64,000 nucleotides of DNA from JALZVT01 sp964634815 (lineage in GTDB: Bacteria > Pseudomonadota > Gammaproteobacteria > Pseudomonadales > Azotimanducaceae). Each line of letters begins with the position of its first letter. Position 1 is the first letter of the stretch. A program made the position numbers and the translations under genes. Positions 50,203 through 58,343 of the stretch are shown piece after piece. The DNA is taken from contig CAZWMD010000017.1 in assembly GCA_964634815.1 (NCBI GenBank), positions 1 through 64,000 of the forward strand, written 5' to 3'. The notes beneath the pieces were generated by a model. It was not told the origin of the DNA and did not search any database. It worked only from the letters and a program-made list of their open reading frames with translations.

Positions 50203-52765
50203 TCAGGCCACATCATCACGATTAAGTCGCAGTGCAAACGATCAAACGCAGCTACGCGACATGCCTTTGAAAGAGGGTCGTAGCTCCGGTGCTGCGCTTG
50301 CGCCTACTGTCTTGAAATCGCGTTTTGTACTCCAGGATCAACTTGGCAGCGGTGGCATGGGTACGGTTTATCGCGCGAAAGATCTGCGAAAAGTCGAGGC
50401 TCGAGACAGCAATCCTTATCTCGCGATAAAGGTGCTTAACTCCGACTTCCGCGACCATCCTGACGCGTTTATTGCTCTGCAACGTGAGGCAGCTAAATCT
50501 CAGTCACTTTCTCATAGAAATATCGTAAAGATATTCGACTTCGATAAACAAGAAGATGTCCCCTTCATGACCATGGAGCTACTGCAGGGTAACGAGCTCT
50601 CCGATCTCCTTCGAGAGTACCCACAAGGCTTACCAGAGGCCTTGGGATGGTCGGTCATTCGAGGTTTTTGTAGTGCTCTGAAGCACGCTCATTCAGAGGG
50701 AGTGATCCATGCCGACTTGAAGCCGGGAAATCTGTTTGTTACCCATGCAGGACAGCCGAAAATATTCGACTTCGGCTTGGCGCGTGCTGTACATGCAAAC
50801 CTTGCTCAAGGTGTCCAACGCGAACGCAGTGATGTTGAAGATCTTGTTTTTGATGCTGCCCAGCTTGGCGCATTAACACCCGCGTTTGCGAGTCGAGCTA
50901 TGCTCGACGGGGCGTCACCGAATACCAGCGATGACGTCTTTGCTGCCGCGCTTGTGATCTATCAGGTATTGACCGGGAAGCATCCCTATAATCGTGTTCC
51001 AGCTGACAAGATTGATCCGAGATCCTTATCTGTTGAAAAGCCAAAACAGTTGTCCTCTCGTCAGTGGCGTGGCCTGTCGCATGCACTAGCACTCGATGAG
51101 CAACAGCGGCTTCCAAGTGTTGCAGATCTGTATTCGGCGCTTTTTCATAAGTCGCCCTGGCCTCTGCGGTCTCTTGCCGCTGCGCTAGGTTTGGCTGCAG
51201 GGACATTGTGGTACTTCAATGTTCAAAAGGATGACGAGATTCGTTCTGTTCAGATCCAGGCGCAACAAGCGGGTCGCGTAGAGGCGAGTGTCGATCGGAT
51301 CTCTGAACTCATAGGAAACCCGCTTTTTGATGAAGGCTGGGAGCGTCGAGTAGACGATGAGATTGGCCGGCTTTCCAAAATCGAAAATTCCTCAGCCATT
51401 ATCGAGAATGCTCGTTCACGTCTCGCGCAACTTTACATCCAAGAAGCTCGCGAGCTGCAAGATGTAGATCTGGCCTTGTCTTTAGTGACGCGTGGAGCCA
51501 GCTTTGGTGATATGGCTCCAGCGATTTCGTTGATCGAAACACAACTGCTTGAACGTATTGAAAGTCATCTTGATACTCCTTCGCCCAACGTAGGCTGGAT
51601 AAATGAAACAGAGAGGTTGCTCTCGACTCTTAGAGGAGTACCAGTAGACACGCATAGTTTTGCGCTTGCGCAGCTTGAGGCAAATGCGAGCTATTTGCTG
51701 CTCTTGGAGAACGACTTCGAAAACCTCTCGGAACAGGTAGCAGAAAAGCTGTTGCGTCTGCTATCTGAGCGCGAGTTCGATAAGGATGCCCTTGGGTTGG
51801 CAATTCGGGCTCGATCGAGCGCTTCTAAGCTCGCCGTACAGGAAGGTCAACGTGAGCGCGCGATGCGTAGCGTGGTTAATTTTGGCCAGCAGTTTGCAGA
51901 GCAAGGTTGCCTTGTGAGTAACCTCGATCAATTGCAATCAGAGCATACTGCGATGCTGTCGATTGAAGGTGTGGATCGATCAGTCCTTGCGAGTAGAACG
52001 GATGAAATGCTTGCTTCCTGTGTAGGGAAACTGTTGGTTGTCGCTCCCGATTCGGCGGCCAGTTTGCAGAGTGAAGCGGCATCACGATTTGGCTATCTAC
52101 CGCTTACAGCCGGAGTATCGATTGACCCATGTAATCGAAACTATCTCATTGGATCTGGTGCTCAGCGTGGCAAAGCAGGCATGTGCATCGATACGGGTTC
52201 GTTCTTGCCGGAGTTGGTTGTTATTCCGAATGAATTCGGCCAACCCTATGCGGTTACGCGCTATGAAGTTTCTTTCGAAGAATATGCTGAGTTTTGTCGT
52301 GCCACCGAGCTTGCCGAGTGTGTATCTGGAGAGCCTCGATTACCAGTGACAGGCATTAGCATTTCTGATGCCCAGTCCTATGCTCAGTGGTTAACTTCCG
52401 AAACTGGTTATCTATACCGCCTACCGTCTCTAGCAGAGTGGTCCCAGGCCTCTCCAGTAGAGGGTGAGGAGCTTGATCCTAATAGAAATTGTACGGTCGA
52501 AATTGCTGGAGTTACCCGTGGAGGAGCAGCGGTACCTGTAAGCGTTGGTGCTCCCAACAAGTACGGTCTCGTGAACGCCTACGGCAATGTCGCCGAGTGG
52601 GTCCTCGACAATGGTCAGCTTATAAGTGTAGGAGGTGGTTTTGAGGACCCGATCGATAAGTGTGCGAAACCGAATCCGGTGCCCAGTGAGGGAGTAGCTG
52701 CACCTTCACAAGGTTTCCGGTTGTTGCGAGAAATTTTGGTCTCTGATGGTAGAGGTCTCTCGTGA
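50189..52765 (+). CDS. Transmembrane Ser/Thr kinase fused to an FGE/sulfatase-modifying-factor-like domain
   Basis: 858 residues. Cytoplasmic Hanks kinase domain: P-loop GSGGMGTVYRA (53-63), Lys81 in AIKV, Glu100, catalytic loop HADLKPGN (174-181; Ala replaces the usual Arg of HRD), FDFGLA (193-198), and an altered activation end LTPAFASRAMLDG. A single membrane helix at about 324-344 is followed by a helical periplasmic stalk and a C-terminal FGE-like domain (about 666-850: VTRYEVSFEEYAEFCR, YRLPSLAEWSQA, NAYGNVAEWVLDNG, GFRLLRE), perhaps a ligand sensor. The ATG at 50189 is the start closest to the domain; the open frame from 50099 lies inside the phosphatase gene. Coupled to the next gene by a 4-nt overlap. 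Confidence 0.9.
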   Translation: MLPTDQATSSRLSRSANDQTQLRDMPLKEGRSSGAALAPTVLKSRFVLQDQLGSGGMGTVYRAKDLRKVEARDSNPYLAIKVLNSDFRDHPDAFIALQREAAKSQSLSHRNIVKIFDFDKQEDVPFMTMELLQGNELSDLLREYPQGLPEALGWSVIRGFCSALKHAHSEGVIHADLKPGNLFVTHAGQPKIFDFGLARAVHANLAQGVQRERSDVEDLVFDAAQLGALTPAFASRAMLDGASPNTSDDVFAAALVIYQVLTGKHPYNRVPADKIDPRSLSVEKPKQLSSRQWRGLSHALALDEQQRLPSVADLYSALFHKSPWPLRSLAAALGLAAGTLWYFNVQKDDEIRSVQIQAQQAGRVEASVDRISELIGNPLFDEGWERRVDDEIGRLSKIENSSAIIENARSRLAQLYIQEARELQDVDLALSLVTRGASFGDMAPAISLIETQLLERIESHLDTPSPNVGWINETERLLSTLRGVPVDTHSFALAQLEANASYLLLLENDFENLSEQVAEKLLRLLSEREFDKDALGLAIRARSSASKLAVQEGQRERAMRSVVNFGQQFAEQGCLVSNLDQLQSEHTAMLSIEGVDRSVLASRTDEMLASCVGKLLVVAPDSAASLQSEAASRFGYLPLTAGVSIDPCNRNYLIGSGAQRGKAGMCIDTGSFLPELVVIPNEFGQPYAVTRYEVSFEEYAEFCRATELAECVSGEPRLPVTGISISDAQSYAQWLTSETGYLYRLPSLAEWSQASPVEGEELDPNRNCTVEIAGVTRGGAAVPVSVGAPNKYGLVNAYGNVAEWVLDNGQLISVGGGFEDPIDKCAKPNPVPSEGVAAPSQGFRLLREILVSDGRGLS

Positions 52766-54798
52766 GCTTTGTTCAATTAAAGCCTGCTGCCAGACATTTG
52801 CGACGTATCGCCAAGGCACATGCTGCTGGCGAAATACCTCGCCAGCACTATCGACGTGCTAGACGAACCATTATTGAGGAACTTCATGTTAATTTCTCTG
52901 ACTCTGTTCTGGATGGTCAAGCTCCTCTAGACCGATTCGCTCTTAATGAAGATGAAACTCGCAGAAGACGTGCTACCGAGGGTTATGAGGCTGCTATTGG
53001 GGCCTCCCGTGCTCATTTAGAGCAGGAACACCGAGGCTTCAATACGAAAGAGTATTCCAGGTGTAGCAAGTCACGATTGAATCCCCGCAGCAGTCTTCGA
53101 GCTCTGTTGGTTTTGTCCCTGGGAGTATTTATTGCGTTGGGAGTGATGGCCGCTAGCGCTGCCAATATCCCATCTGTAAGCGAGCGAGATCCTAATCCTA
53201 ACAACTCGTTGGTGTTGCCCATTGAATCGTTGCGGGTCAAAGACGCTATTGATCTGCCTGAGCTCCGCATCGACGAAGTAGAGTCTTTCCTTGCAGAAGA
53301 GCTTAAGGTTGCCCGGGTAGAATCTCGAGCTGATAGAAGTGGCGGGTTTACGGCAGCTGAGTTATCAGAGTTTGCAGACTTGCTCCATCGACTTGGAGTC
53401 CAGAGTGAGCAAGGCTTGCCCCCTTCCGCCAACATTGCGCTAAATGCGCTTGCGCAACGTCAATTGGCGCGCCGTGGCGTTTCTGTTGTGCAACTGGACA
53501 GGATCGCTGAGCGGCTGGAGCAGCTCTATCGCGATAGAGGCTATCTTGCAGCCCGTGCATTTGTGCCCGCACAGGAAGTCAAAGACAATCAGGCCGTGAT
53601 CAGTTTGCTGCCGGGTCGTCTTGCGCGGGTTGAGATCGATTCGTCCACTAGACTTGCCAAGTTGGTTCAGAAATCCTATTCCGGTGAGCTTCACAAGGTT
53701 GCCAGCCGACAGTCTCTTGAGGATTTCTTTTATAAGCTGAACAGTCTTCCAGGAGTTCGCGCTTCAGGCAGTCTAGGTGCCGGAGAAGAGGTTGGAGAAA
53801 CCTTCCTGGCTCTAGCAATTCAGAATCCACAGGAGCTCAACTCTACTTTCTCGGTTGATAACTTTGGTGACGAGCGCAGCTCACGCTATCGACTCAAATC
53901 TCGAGTAGATTGGCTAAATCCAACCGGGGGAGGTGATAGCATCGCGTTTAATGCTGCGCTTAGAGTGGATCCTGAAGAAGTCGGAGAATTTTCTGTTCGC
54001 TACCAGCGCCCTGTTGCTCGTTTAGGCGATACGCTTACCACCTCTGTGTCGCATTCAAATTTCGAAGTCCAATCAACTTTCTCTGATGAAGTGATCCGTG
54101 GTCGTACGCAGACTTTCGATGTAGGCATTAATCGTCTGCTCCGAGGAAGCAGGATTGCATCCTTGTCTATTGGCGCGTCAGCAGCAGTGCAGAGAATCAA
54201 GTTTGCTGATACTCAGCAAGAACTCTGGTGGCTTCAGCCCGAAGCTCAACTCCATCGAGTCTTCGAACAGTCTCGATGGGTTTTGCGCTCTGGAGCGACC
54301 GTTACCGCTGGTCGTTTGTCTTCAGGGCGCTTTTCGGGACAGCCAGCTTTTTTCGCAGCCGGAAGTGGTTGGGTATCTGCCTGGAAACCGCTGGGTCAAC
54401 AATCTATTCGATTAGATCTTTCTGCGCAGTTTGGGACAAAGGATTTACCGGACAGCCACAAATTTCGTCTGGGCGGTGTTGGCCGCAACAGCTCGATTCG
54501 CCCAGGGAGCTTTATCGCCGATTCTGCGATTTTTGCTGGTGCGGAGTTGAGTGTGACGCCCAATGCACTGAGGGAATTCGGCGAGTTCCATATTTTCACT
54601 CAACTGGGGCACGGGCAGGTACAAATCTCTCGCAATGCCGAAAGCGCTTTTGTATGGGATGGAGGCGTTACCTGGCGCTTCCCGGAGTTTCACCAAGTTT
54701 CAGGTGGTGTGCGGTTGAGTTTTCCCTTTGCTACTAACGGATTTGAGGACAGCCATGATTCTGCGCGCTTGTTGTTTGATCTCACTTGGACTCCTTGA
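52762..54798 (+). CDS. Two-partner-secretion transporter (ShlB/FhaC/HecB type) with N-terminal extension
   Basis: 678 residues. The C-terminal two thirds are a TpsB protein: POTRA-like segment LDRIAERLEQLYRDRGYLAAR (about 245-300) and a 16-strand barrel domain from about 350, opening SVDNFGDERSSRYRL and closing LLFDLTWTP; the usual VRGF/Y loop motif is degenerate (SSIRPGSF). Before it lie 110 basic, helical residues (KPAARHLRRIAKAHAAGEIPR) and a hydrophobic segment (111-134, ending ASAA). GTG 52762 overlaps the kinase stop, but TTG 53077 would give an ordinary signal peptide. No TpsA exoprotein gene is in the window. Confidence 0.85.
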   Translation: MSFVQLKPAARHLRRIAKAHAAGEIPRQHYRRARRTIIEELHVNFSDSVLDGQAPLDRFALNEDETRRRRATEGYEAAIGASRAHLEQEHRGFNTKEYSRCSKSRLNPRSSLRALLVLSLGVFIALGVMAASAANIPSVSERDPNPNNSLVLPIESLRVKDAIDLPELRIDEVESFLAEELKVARVESRADRSGGFTAAELSEFADLLHRLGVQSEQGLPPSANIALNALAQRQLARRGVSVVQLDRIAERLEQLYRDRGYLAARAFVPAQEVKDNQAVISLLPGRLARVEIDSSTRLAKLVQKSYSGELHKVASRQSLEDFFYKLNSLPGVRASGSLGAGEEVGETFLALAIQNPQELNSTFSVDNFGDERSSRYRLKSRVDWLNPTGGGDSIAFNAALRVDPEEVGEFSVRYQRPVARLGDTLTTSVSHSNFEVQSTFSDEVIRGRTQTFDVGINRLLRGSRIASLSIGASAAVQRIKFADTQQELWWLQPEAQLHRVFEQSRWVLRSGATVTAGRLSSGRFSGQPAFFAAGSGWVSAWKPLGQQSIRLDLSAQFGTKDLPDSHKFRLGGVGRNSSIRPGSFIADSAIFAGAELSVTPNALREFGEFHIFTQLGHGQVQISRNAESAFVWDGGVTWRFPEFHQVSGGVRLSFPFATNGFEDSHDSARLLFDLTWTP

Positions 54799-55000
54799 GT
54801 CTTTTTGCCTCGGCGCTTTTGCCGCTGAAATTGAATTGGATCTGCCAGTTATCGTTGATTCGGACAGGTCGGCCGGATTTGAGGTCGTGAGTGATGTGCG
54901 TGAACGAGCGACTGAAGATTCACTAATTTTCAATCCTATCTCTCCGATTACGGTTGAAGCTGAGCCCGTGAAACTCCCGGACGAATCCGAAGAAGACTAG
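54755..55000 (+). CDS. Small exported acidic protein, 81 aa
   Basis: A signal peptide (MILRACCLISLGLLESFCLG, cleavage near AFAA) leads to about 55 acidic residues with three Pro-rich short segments and the end DESEED. GAGGA lies 6 nt before ATG 54755, which overlaps the transporter 3' end by 44 nt. No family recognised. Its place as the last gene of the kinase-transporter cluster suggests a periplasmic partner or a small cargo, which is speculation. Confidence 0.7.
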   Translation: MILRACCLISLGLLESFCLGAFAAEIELDLPVIVDSDRSAGFEVVSDVRERATEDSLIFNPISPITVEAEPVKLPDESEED

Positions 55001-55051
55001 TTACCTGCTCAAAATCATCTAAAACTCCCAATATTTGGGCTTTATGCACAA

Positions 55052-55071
55052 GCGTAAGAAAGGGCTTACGC
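55052..55071. terminator. Hairpin GCGTAAG-AAAGGG-CTTACGC
   Basis: Perfect 7-bp stem 51 nt after the last gene of the cluster. There is no T-run, so termination would have to be of another kind. Confidence 0.35.
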
Positions 55072-55232
55072 ACTGATTTGGAGCCTTTACGTTCGTTAGT
55101 AAACGTGTGTTAGGTTGGGTCTAAAGCACTGATAAATAAGGAATTAGTTCGATATTTTCTATGAGGTATAGACTCTTCTGCTGATTTGTGCGGTCCCAGT
55201 GATGATGTCTGTATTTTGGTTTATCCCAAGAG

Positions 55233-55252
55233 TTATCCACAGAACTGTGGAT
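55233..55252. promoter_or_regulatory. Consensus DnaA box within a palindrome
   Basis: TTATCCACA is a perfect DnaA box and its last seven bases belong to the inverted repeat ATCCACAG-AA-CTGTGGAT. A single site; purpose unknown. Confidence 0.4.
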
Positions 55253-55396
55253 GCTGATCTTCTTCTGTCTGCAGCTGCAGTTCGATGGTTTGCTGTTGGT
55301 GCATCTTTGGCGGAGTCGTTCTAAGCGGCACTCTCGTGAAGCAATTGGGTAAGTCGACGATAGAGTGTGTTCGGCTCTCCAGAGTTCTCCAAATAA

Positions 55397-55447
55397 TGGC
55401 TGTCCCGAATCTCTTGAGCCTCGAGGAAGCCTGGCTGTCCCAGATTG
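55397..55447. repeat. REP-like element E (two direct half-sites)
   Basis: TGGCTGTCCCGAAT (55397) and CTGGCTGTCCCAGATTG (55431) in direct orientation, 35 bp apart, with a CCTCGAGG palindrome between. Confidence 0.8.
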
Positions 55448-55599
55448 CCCTTGATACAAAACCAGTAAGTTTCCGGTGACGCACCTCTTGGCATGCCCGT
55501 TGCGGTCCCAATCGGTGCTGGGCAGAATGCATTTAGTGCTTGGGCAAGCTCTGTTGTTTCTCGAGTCGCCGTTTTGTCTCTCTGGCTGTTGGTATCTGC

Positions 55600-56298
55600 A
55601 TGCATCTTGGAATACTCAAAGTAGATTCTGTTCGAAGCGAGTTTGTTGATGAATTTGGCGATTATCCCGATATGTTTCGACAGCTACTTCTACAAGCCAA
55701 CCCAACGTTGCAGATCAGCGTTTTTGATGTTCAAAGAGGTGAAATTCCGACACCTGATCACTGCGATGGGTATCTGATCACGGGATCCCGAGATAGTGTT
55801 TACGACGATCTTCCCTGGATTCCGCCCCTGATCGAATTTGTCGCCAAACTTCGGGATCAAAAAATCAAGCTTGCAGCCATATGCTTTGGACACCAGCTGG
55901 TGGCTCATTTTTTTGGCGGTAAAGTTGGTCCAGCTAAAGCGGGGTGGGCAGTCGGGGTCCATACTAGTGATATAGTTGCGAGACGATCCTGGATGACGCC
56001 AGAGGTTGCGTCTTTGAACCTGCTTTCGAGTCACAAAGATCAGGTTCTTGAGTTACCCAGTGATGCGACTGTCTATGCATCGAATGAATTTTGTCCGATA
56101 GCCGGTTTCACCGTTGGGGATCACACTCTAACTATTCAGGGGCATCCAGAATTTCAACCAGGCTATTCCGAACAGCTGATGACCGTTCGGAAGAATCTCT
56201 TGGGTGAACAGGTATATGAAGAAGGTATTGCTTCGCTCAACCAGCCTGTTGATCAGGCGCTGATGGGGAAATGGCTTGTGAGTTTTTTCGAGTCTTAA
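55600..56298 (+). CDS. Class I glutamine amidotransferase-like protein
   Basis: 232 residues. The nucleophile elbow is AAICFGHQLVAHFFGG (Cys then His) and the catalytic His-x-Glu is in IQGHPEF, as in the GMP-synthase-like GATase group. YLITGSRDSVYDD is the oxyanion part. It hydrolyses glutamine or gamma-glutamyl compounds; the partner is unknown. I start at ATG 55600 (MHLGILKVDSV), where homology begins; the frame is open to 55540. Confidence 0.88.
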   Translation: MHLGILKVDSVRSEFVDEFGDYPDMFRQLLLQANPTLQISVFDVQRGEIPTPDHCDGYLITGSRDSVYDDLPWIPPLIEFVAKLRDQKIKLAAICFGHQLVAHFFGGKVGPAKAGWAVGVHTSDIVARRSWMTPEVASLNLLSSHKDQVLELPSDATVYASNEFCPIAGFTVGDHTLTIQGHPEFQPGYSEQLMTVRKNLLGEQVYEEGIASLNQPVDQALMGKWLVSFFES

Positions 56299-56320
56299 AC
56301 CACCCAGGAAAAAGAGCACC

Positions 56321-57244
56321 ATGATGTATAGAGGCCCGCTGCGAGGTTCTAGGTTTGTTGCCGGTCTTCTACTAATGGTTGCCTGCCTCATAAATCAGGG
56401 GTGCGGCATAAAACTGGTGTATAACAATGCCGATCGGCTCGCGCGCTGGTGGGTTAGTGATTATATTGATCTGGATAAACCGCAGCGCCGGTACTTCGAT
56501 GCCAGTGCCGCACAAATCATGTTTTGGCATCGCACGACGCAGCTCTCTGTCTATCGAGAGATGTTGTTAGATCTTGCGGATGAGATCGACAGGGGAGCGA
56601 TCGATAAAACCAGACTCGATTCGATCGTTGCCGAAGTCGAAGCCTGGGCGATGGCCTTCAATGAACGTTCTGCTCCCGTGGCTCGAGACATACTACTCGC
56701 ATTGTCCCCCGCTCAGCAGAGAAAGTTTGAAAAGGCACTTCAGAAATCCAATCGAGACTATGAGCGAGAGTCTAGGAAGACTCCGTCTGAACGAGCGCAG
56801 GAAGAAGCGAAAGATTACGCGTGGCTTGTTAAGAAGTTTGTAGGGCGCTTATCGGCAGATCAGAAAGCGTTAATTCTTGAAAAGCATCTGGAAATGTTCC
56901 CCGATGCTCAGGTGATACTGGATTATCGCATCGAATGGCAGCAGAAGCTGTTACAGGCGCTTCGCTCCGAGCCTCCGGATGAAGGGTTGATTTTTGATTT
57001 GATGGTCAATTTCGATGCGCACTATCCACCAGATTTCGAGCGGATGGTCGAAGTTAATGAAGTGGTCTATGAGAACCTGACGCTAGAACTGATTGCGAGT
57101 CTGAGTGAGACGCAGCGGGTGCGGATGGCTTCAGAGCTTCGAAACTACGCGCGGATTTTTATGGAACTCATCGAGGAGGCGCCCGAGCTGCCGCCCCCCG
57201 TTGTCACTCCGCTGCCGCGGTACAAGCCATTTCCCCAGACTTAG
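56321..57244 (+). CDS. DUF6279 family lipoprotein
   Basis: 307 residues. Lipobox LINQGC (Cys about 28), then GIKLVYNNADRLARWWVSDYIDLD, the conserved start of DUF6279, and an all-helical, charge-rich body. The C-terminus is Pro-rich. Function not established. It is 22 bp after the amidotransferase gene and its stop overlaps the convergent dps stop by 4 nt. Confidence 0.88.
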   Translation: MMYRGPLRGSRFVAGLLLMVACLINQGCGIKLVYNNADRLARWWVSDYIDLDKPQRRYFDASAAQIMFWHRTTQLSVYREMLLDLADEIDRGAIDKTRLDSIVAEVEAWAMAFNERSAPVARDILLALSPAQQRKFEKALQKSNRDYERESRKTPSERAQEEAKDYAWLVKKFVGRLSADQKALILEKHLEMFPDAQVILDYRIEWQQKLLQALRSEPPDEGLIFDLMVNFDAHYPPDFERMVEVNEVVYENLTLELIASLSETQRVRMASELRNYARIFMELIEEAPELPPPVVTPLPRYKPFPQT

Positions 57245-57741
57245 GTAGCCTGCATGCTGCGTAGCATCCACGCAGACTTTTCGTGAGTAACCATTCGATC
57301 AGAAATCAGACTCGCGCTTGATTCATCGTTGGCTTTTTCGGCCAACTCCAGGGCTTCTCTTGCAGTACGTACTACACCAGCGTTGTCGTCTGCGAGGTGC
57401 TTCAACATTTCTTCTGCGCTCGGTGGGCCCTGCTCATCGTCAGCGTCGGCAATGCTTGAGAGCTTTGCGAAAGCGGCGTAGCTACCCGGTGCTTTTGCAC
57501 CAAGCGTGCGAATTCTCTCAGCTACATTGTCGACCGCGAGAGCGAGTTCGTTGTATTGCTCTTCAAACATAAGATGAAGATCTCTGAAACGCTGTCCGGT
57601 GACGTTCCAGTGGTAGTTGTGCGTCTTTAGATAGAGCGTATAGGTATCAGCGAGTAAGCGTGATAACGCCCCGGCTACCGCGGCGCGATCCTCGTCACTG
57701 ATGCCGATGTTGATCGCTTCCAGGTGAGTTGATTGCGACAT
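57241..57741 (-). CDS. dps: DNA-binding ferritin-like protein Dps
   Basis: 166 residues with LKTHNYHWNVTGQRFRDLHLMFEEQYNEL, the Dps signature holding the His, Asp and Glu ferroxidase ligands at the dimer interface. Dodecamers store iron and shield DNA in stress or stationary phase. A strong GAGGAG precedes the ATG. The N-terminal tail is not lysine-rich, so DNA binding may be weak. It lies after the pspC-like gene on the same strand with a 93-bp spacer. Confidence 0.94.
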   Translation of the reverse strand: MSQSTHLEAINIGISDEDRAAVAGALSRLLADTYTLYLKTHNYHWNVTGQRFRDLHLMFEEQYNELALAVDNVAERIRTLGAKAPGSYAAFAKLSSIADADDEQGPPSAEEMLKHLADDNAGVVRTAREALELAEKANDESSASLISDRMVTHEKSAWMLRSMQAT

Positions 57742-57834
57742 GCTGGTCTCCTCGGATAATGGTTTGGAGATAGCTTATCCTGTGTTCTTGTCTGACGTAC
57801 AGATGATTGTTTTTATCAATAGTATAGAGATTGC

Positions 57835-58071
57835 CTATTTATGATCACTATTACTTAGAGGGCTTTCATCCAGAAACACCCACGCTGCTGCGTAGCCGAT
57901 CAGGGCAAGTTTGGGAAGCACGATAGCGAACAAAACGAACCCAATACGGGTGAGATTTTGGTCAATTTTGAAACTGTCAGCAACGCCGGCGCACACGCCG
58001 GCTCCGATCGCCGCGGCGGTGTTTCGTTTTAGCTCGACTGCGAAAGCTGAGGGTTCCGGCGATGGTTGCAT
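57835..58071 (-). CDS. PspC-domain membrane protein
   Basis: 78 residues with a PspC domain: GVCAGVADSFKIDQNLTRIGFVLFAIV and one membrane helix, then GYAAAWVFLDE. The family includes phage-shock response regulators and small inner-membrane proteins. ATG 58071 chosen; GTG 58083 four codons upstream is the alternative. Divergent from murA. Confidence 0.85.
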   Translation of the reverse strand: MQPSPEPSAFAVELKRNTAAAIGAGVCAGVADSFKIDQNLTRIGFVLFAIVLPKLALIGYAAAWVFLDESPLSNSDHK

Positions 58072-58343
58072 GGTTGGTCTCACTTGATGTGTTGCGTTTC
58101 CTGGGAGTAATCAAGAAGTGTGCCAAGGTAATTTGGGACAAAAGGGGCTTTTCTGCAGCTTAAGACTGCAGTTTGGCGTCTGAATCCAGCTCGGTCTGCT
58201 TTTTTACAGATCAAATTGCCTAACTTCTGGCAAATTCGACTATGAAAGCTGTGAGCCATGGTCGATATAAACTGCGTCGTTTCCGCTATCAGATTGCACC
58301 AAATCAACACAGCTTCTGTGGCTCGAAGGCTTACCCTTGGTGA

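Larger units (their letters stand above)
55001..55599. other. Intergenic region after the kinase-transporter cluster
   Basis: 599 bp with no gene I can support. It holds a hairpin (55052-55071), a DnaA-box palindrome (55233-55252) and REP-like element E (55397-55447). A 94-codon minus-strand open frame (55321-55605) crosses element E, but has no family resemblance. Confidence 0.7.

Noticed and set aside
50189..51150. Pseudokinase
   Set aside because: Only the HRD Arg is missing; the ATP Lys, helix-C Glu, catalytic Asp, Asn and DFG Asp are all retained.
49095..55000. Type VI secretion regulatory module
   Set aside because: FHA, PP2C and kinase would fit, but no tss genes (vipA/B, hcp, vgrG, icm-like) are present in the window.
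55233..55252. Replication origin
   Set aside because: A single DnaA box, no dnaA/dnaN/gyrB or AT-rich unwinding region nearby.
55321..55605. 94-codon minus-strand frame through element E as a gene
   Set aside because: Part of it is repeat sequence, no ribosome-binding site and no family resemblance.
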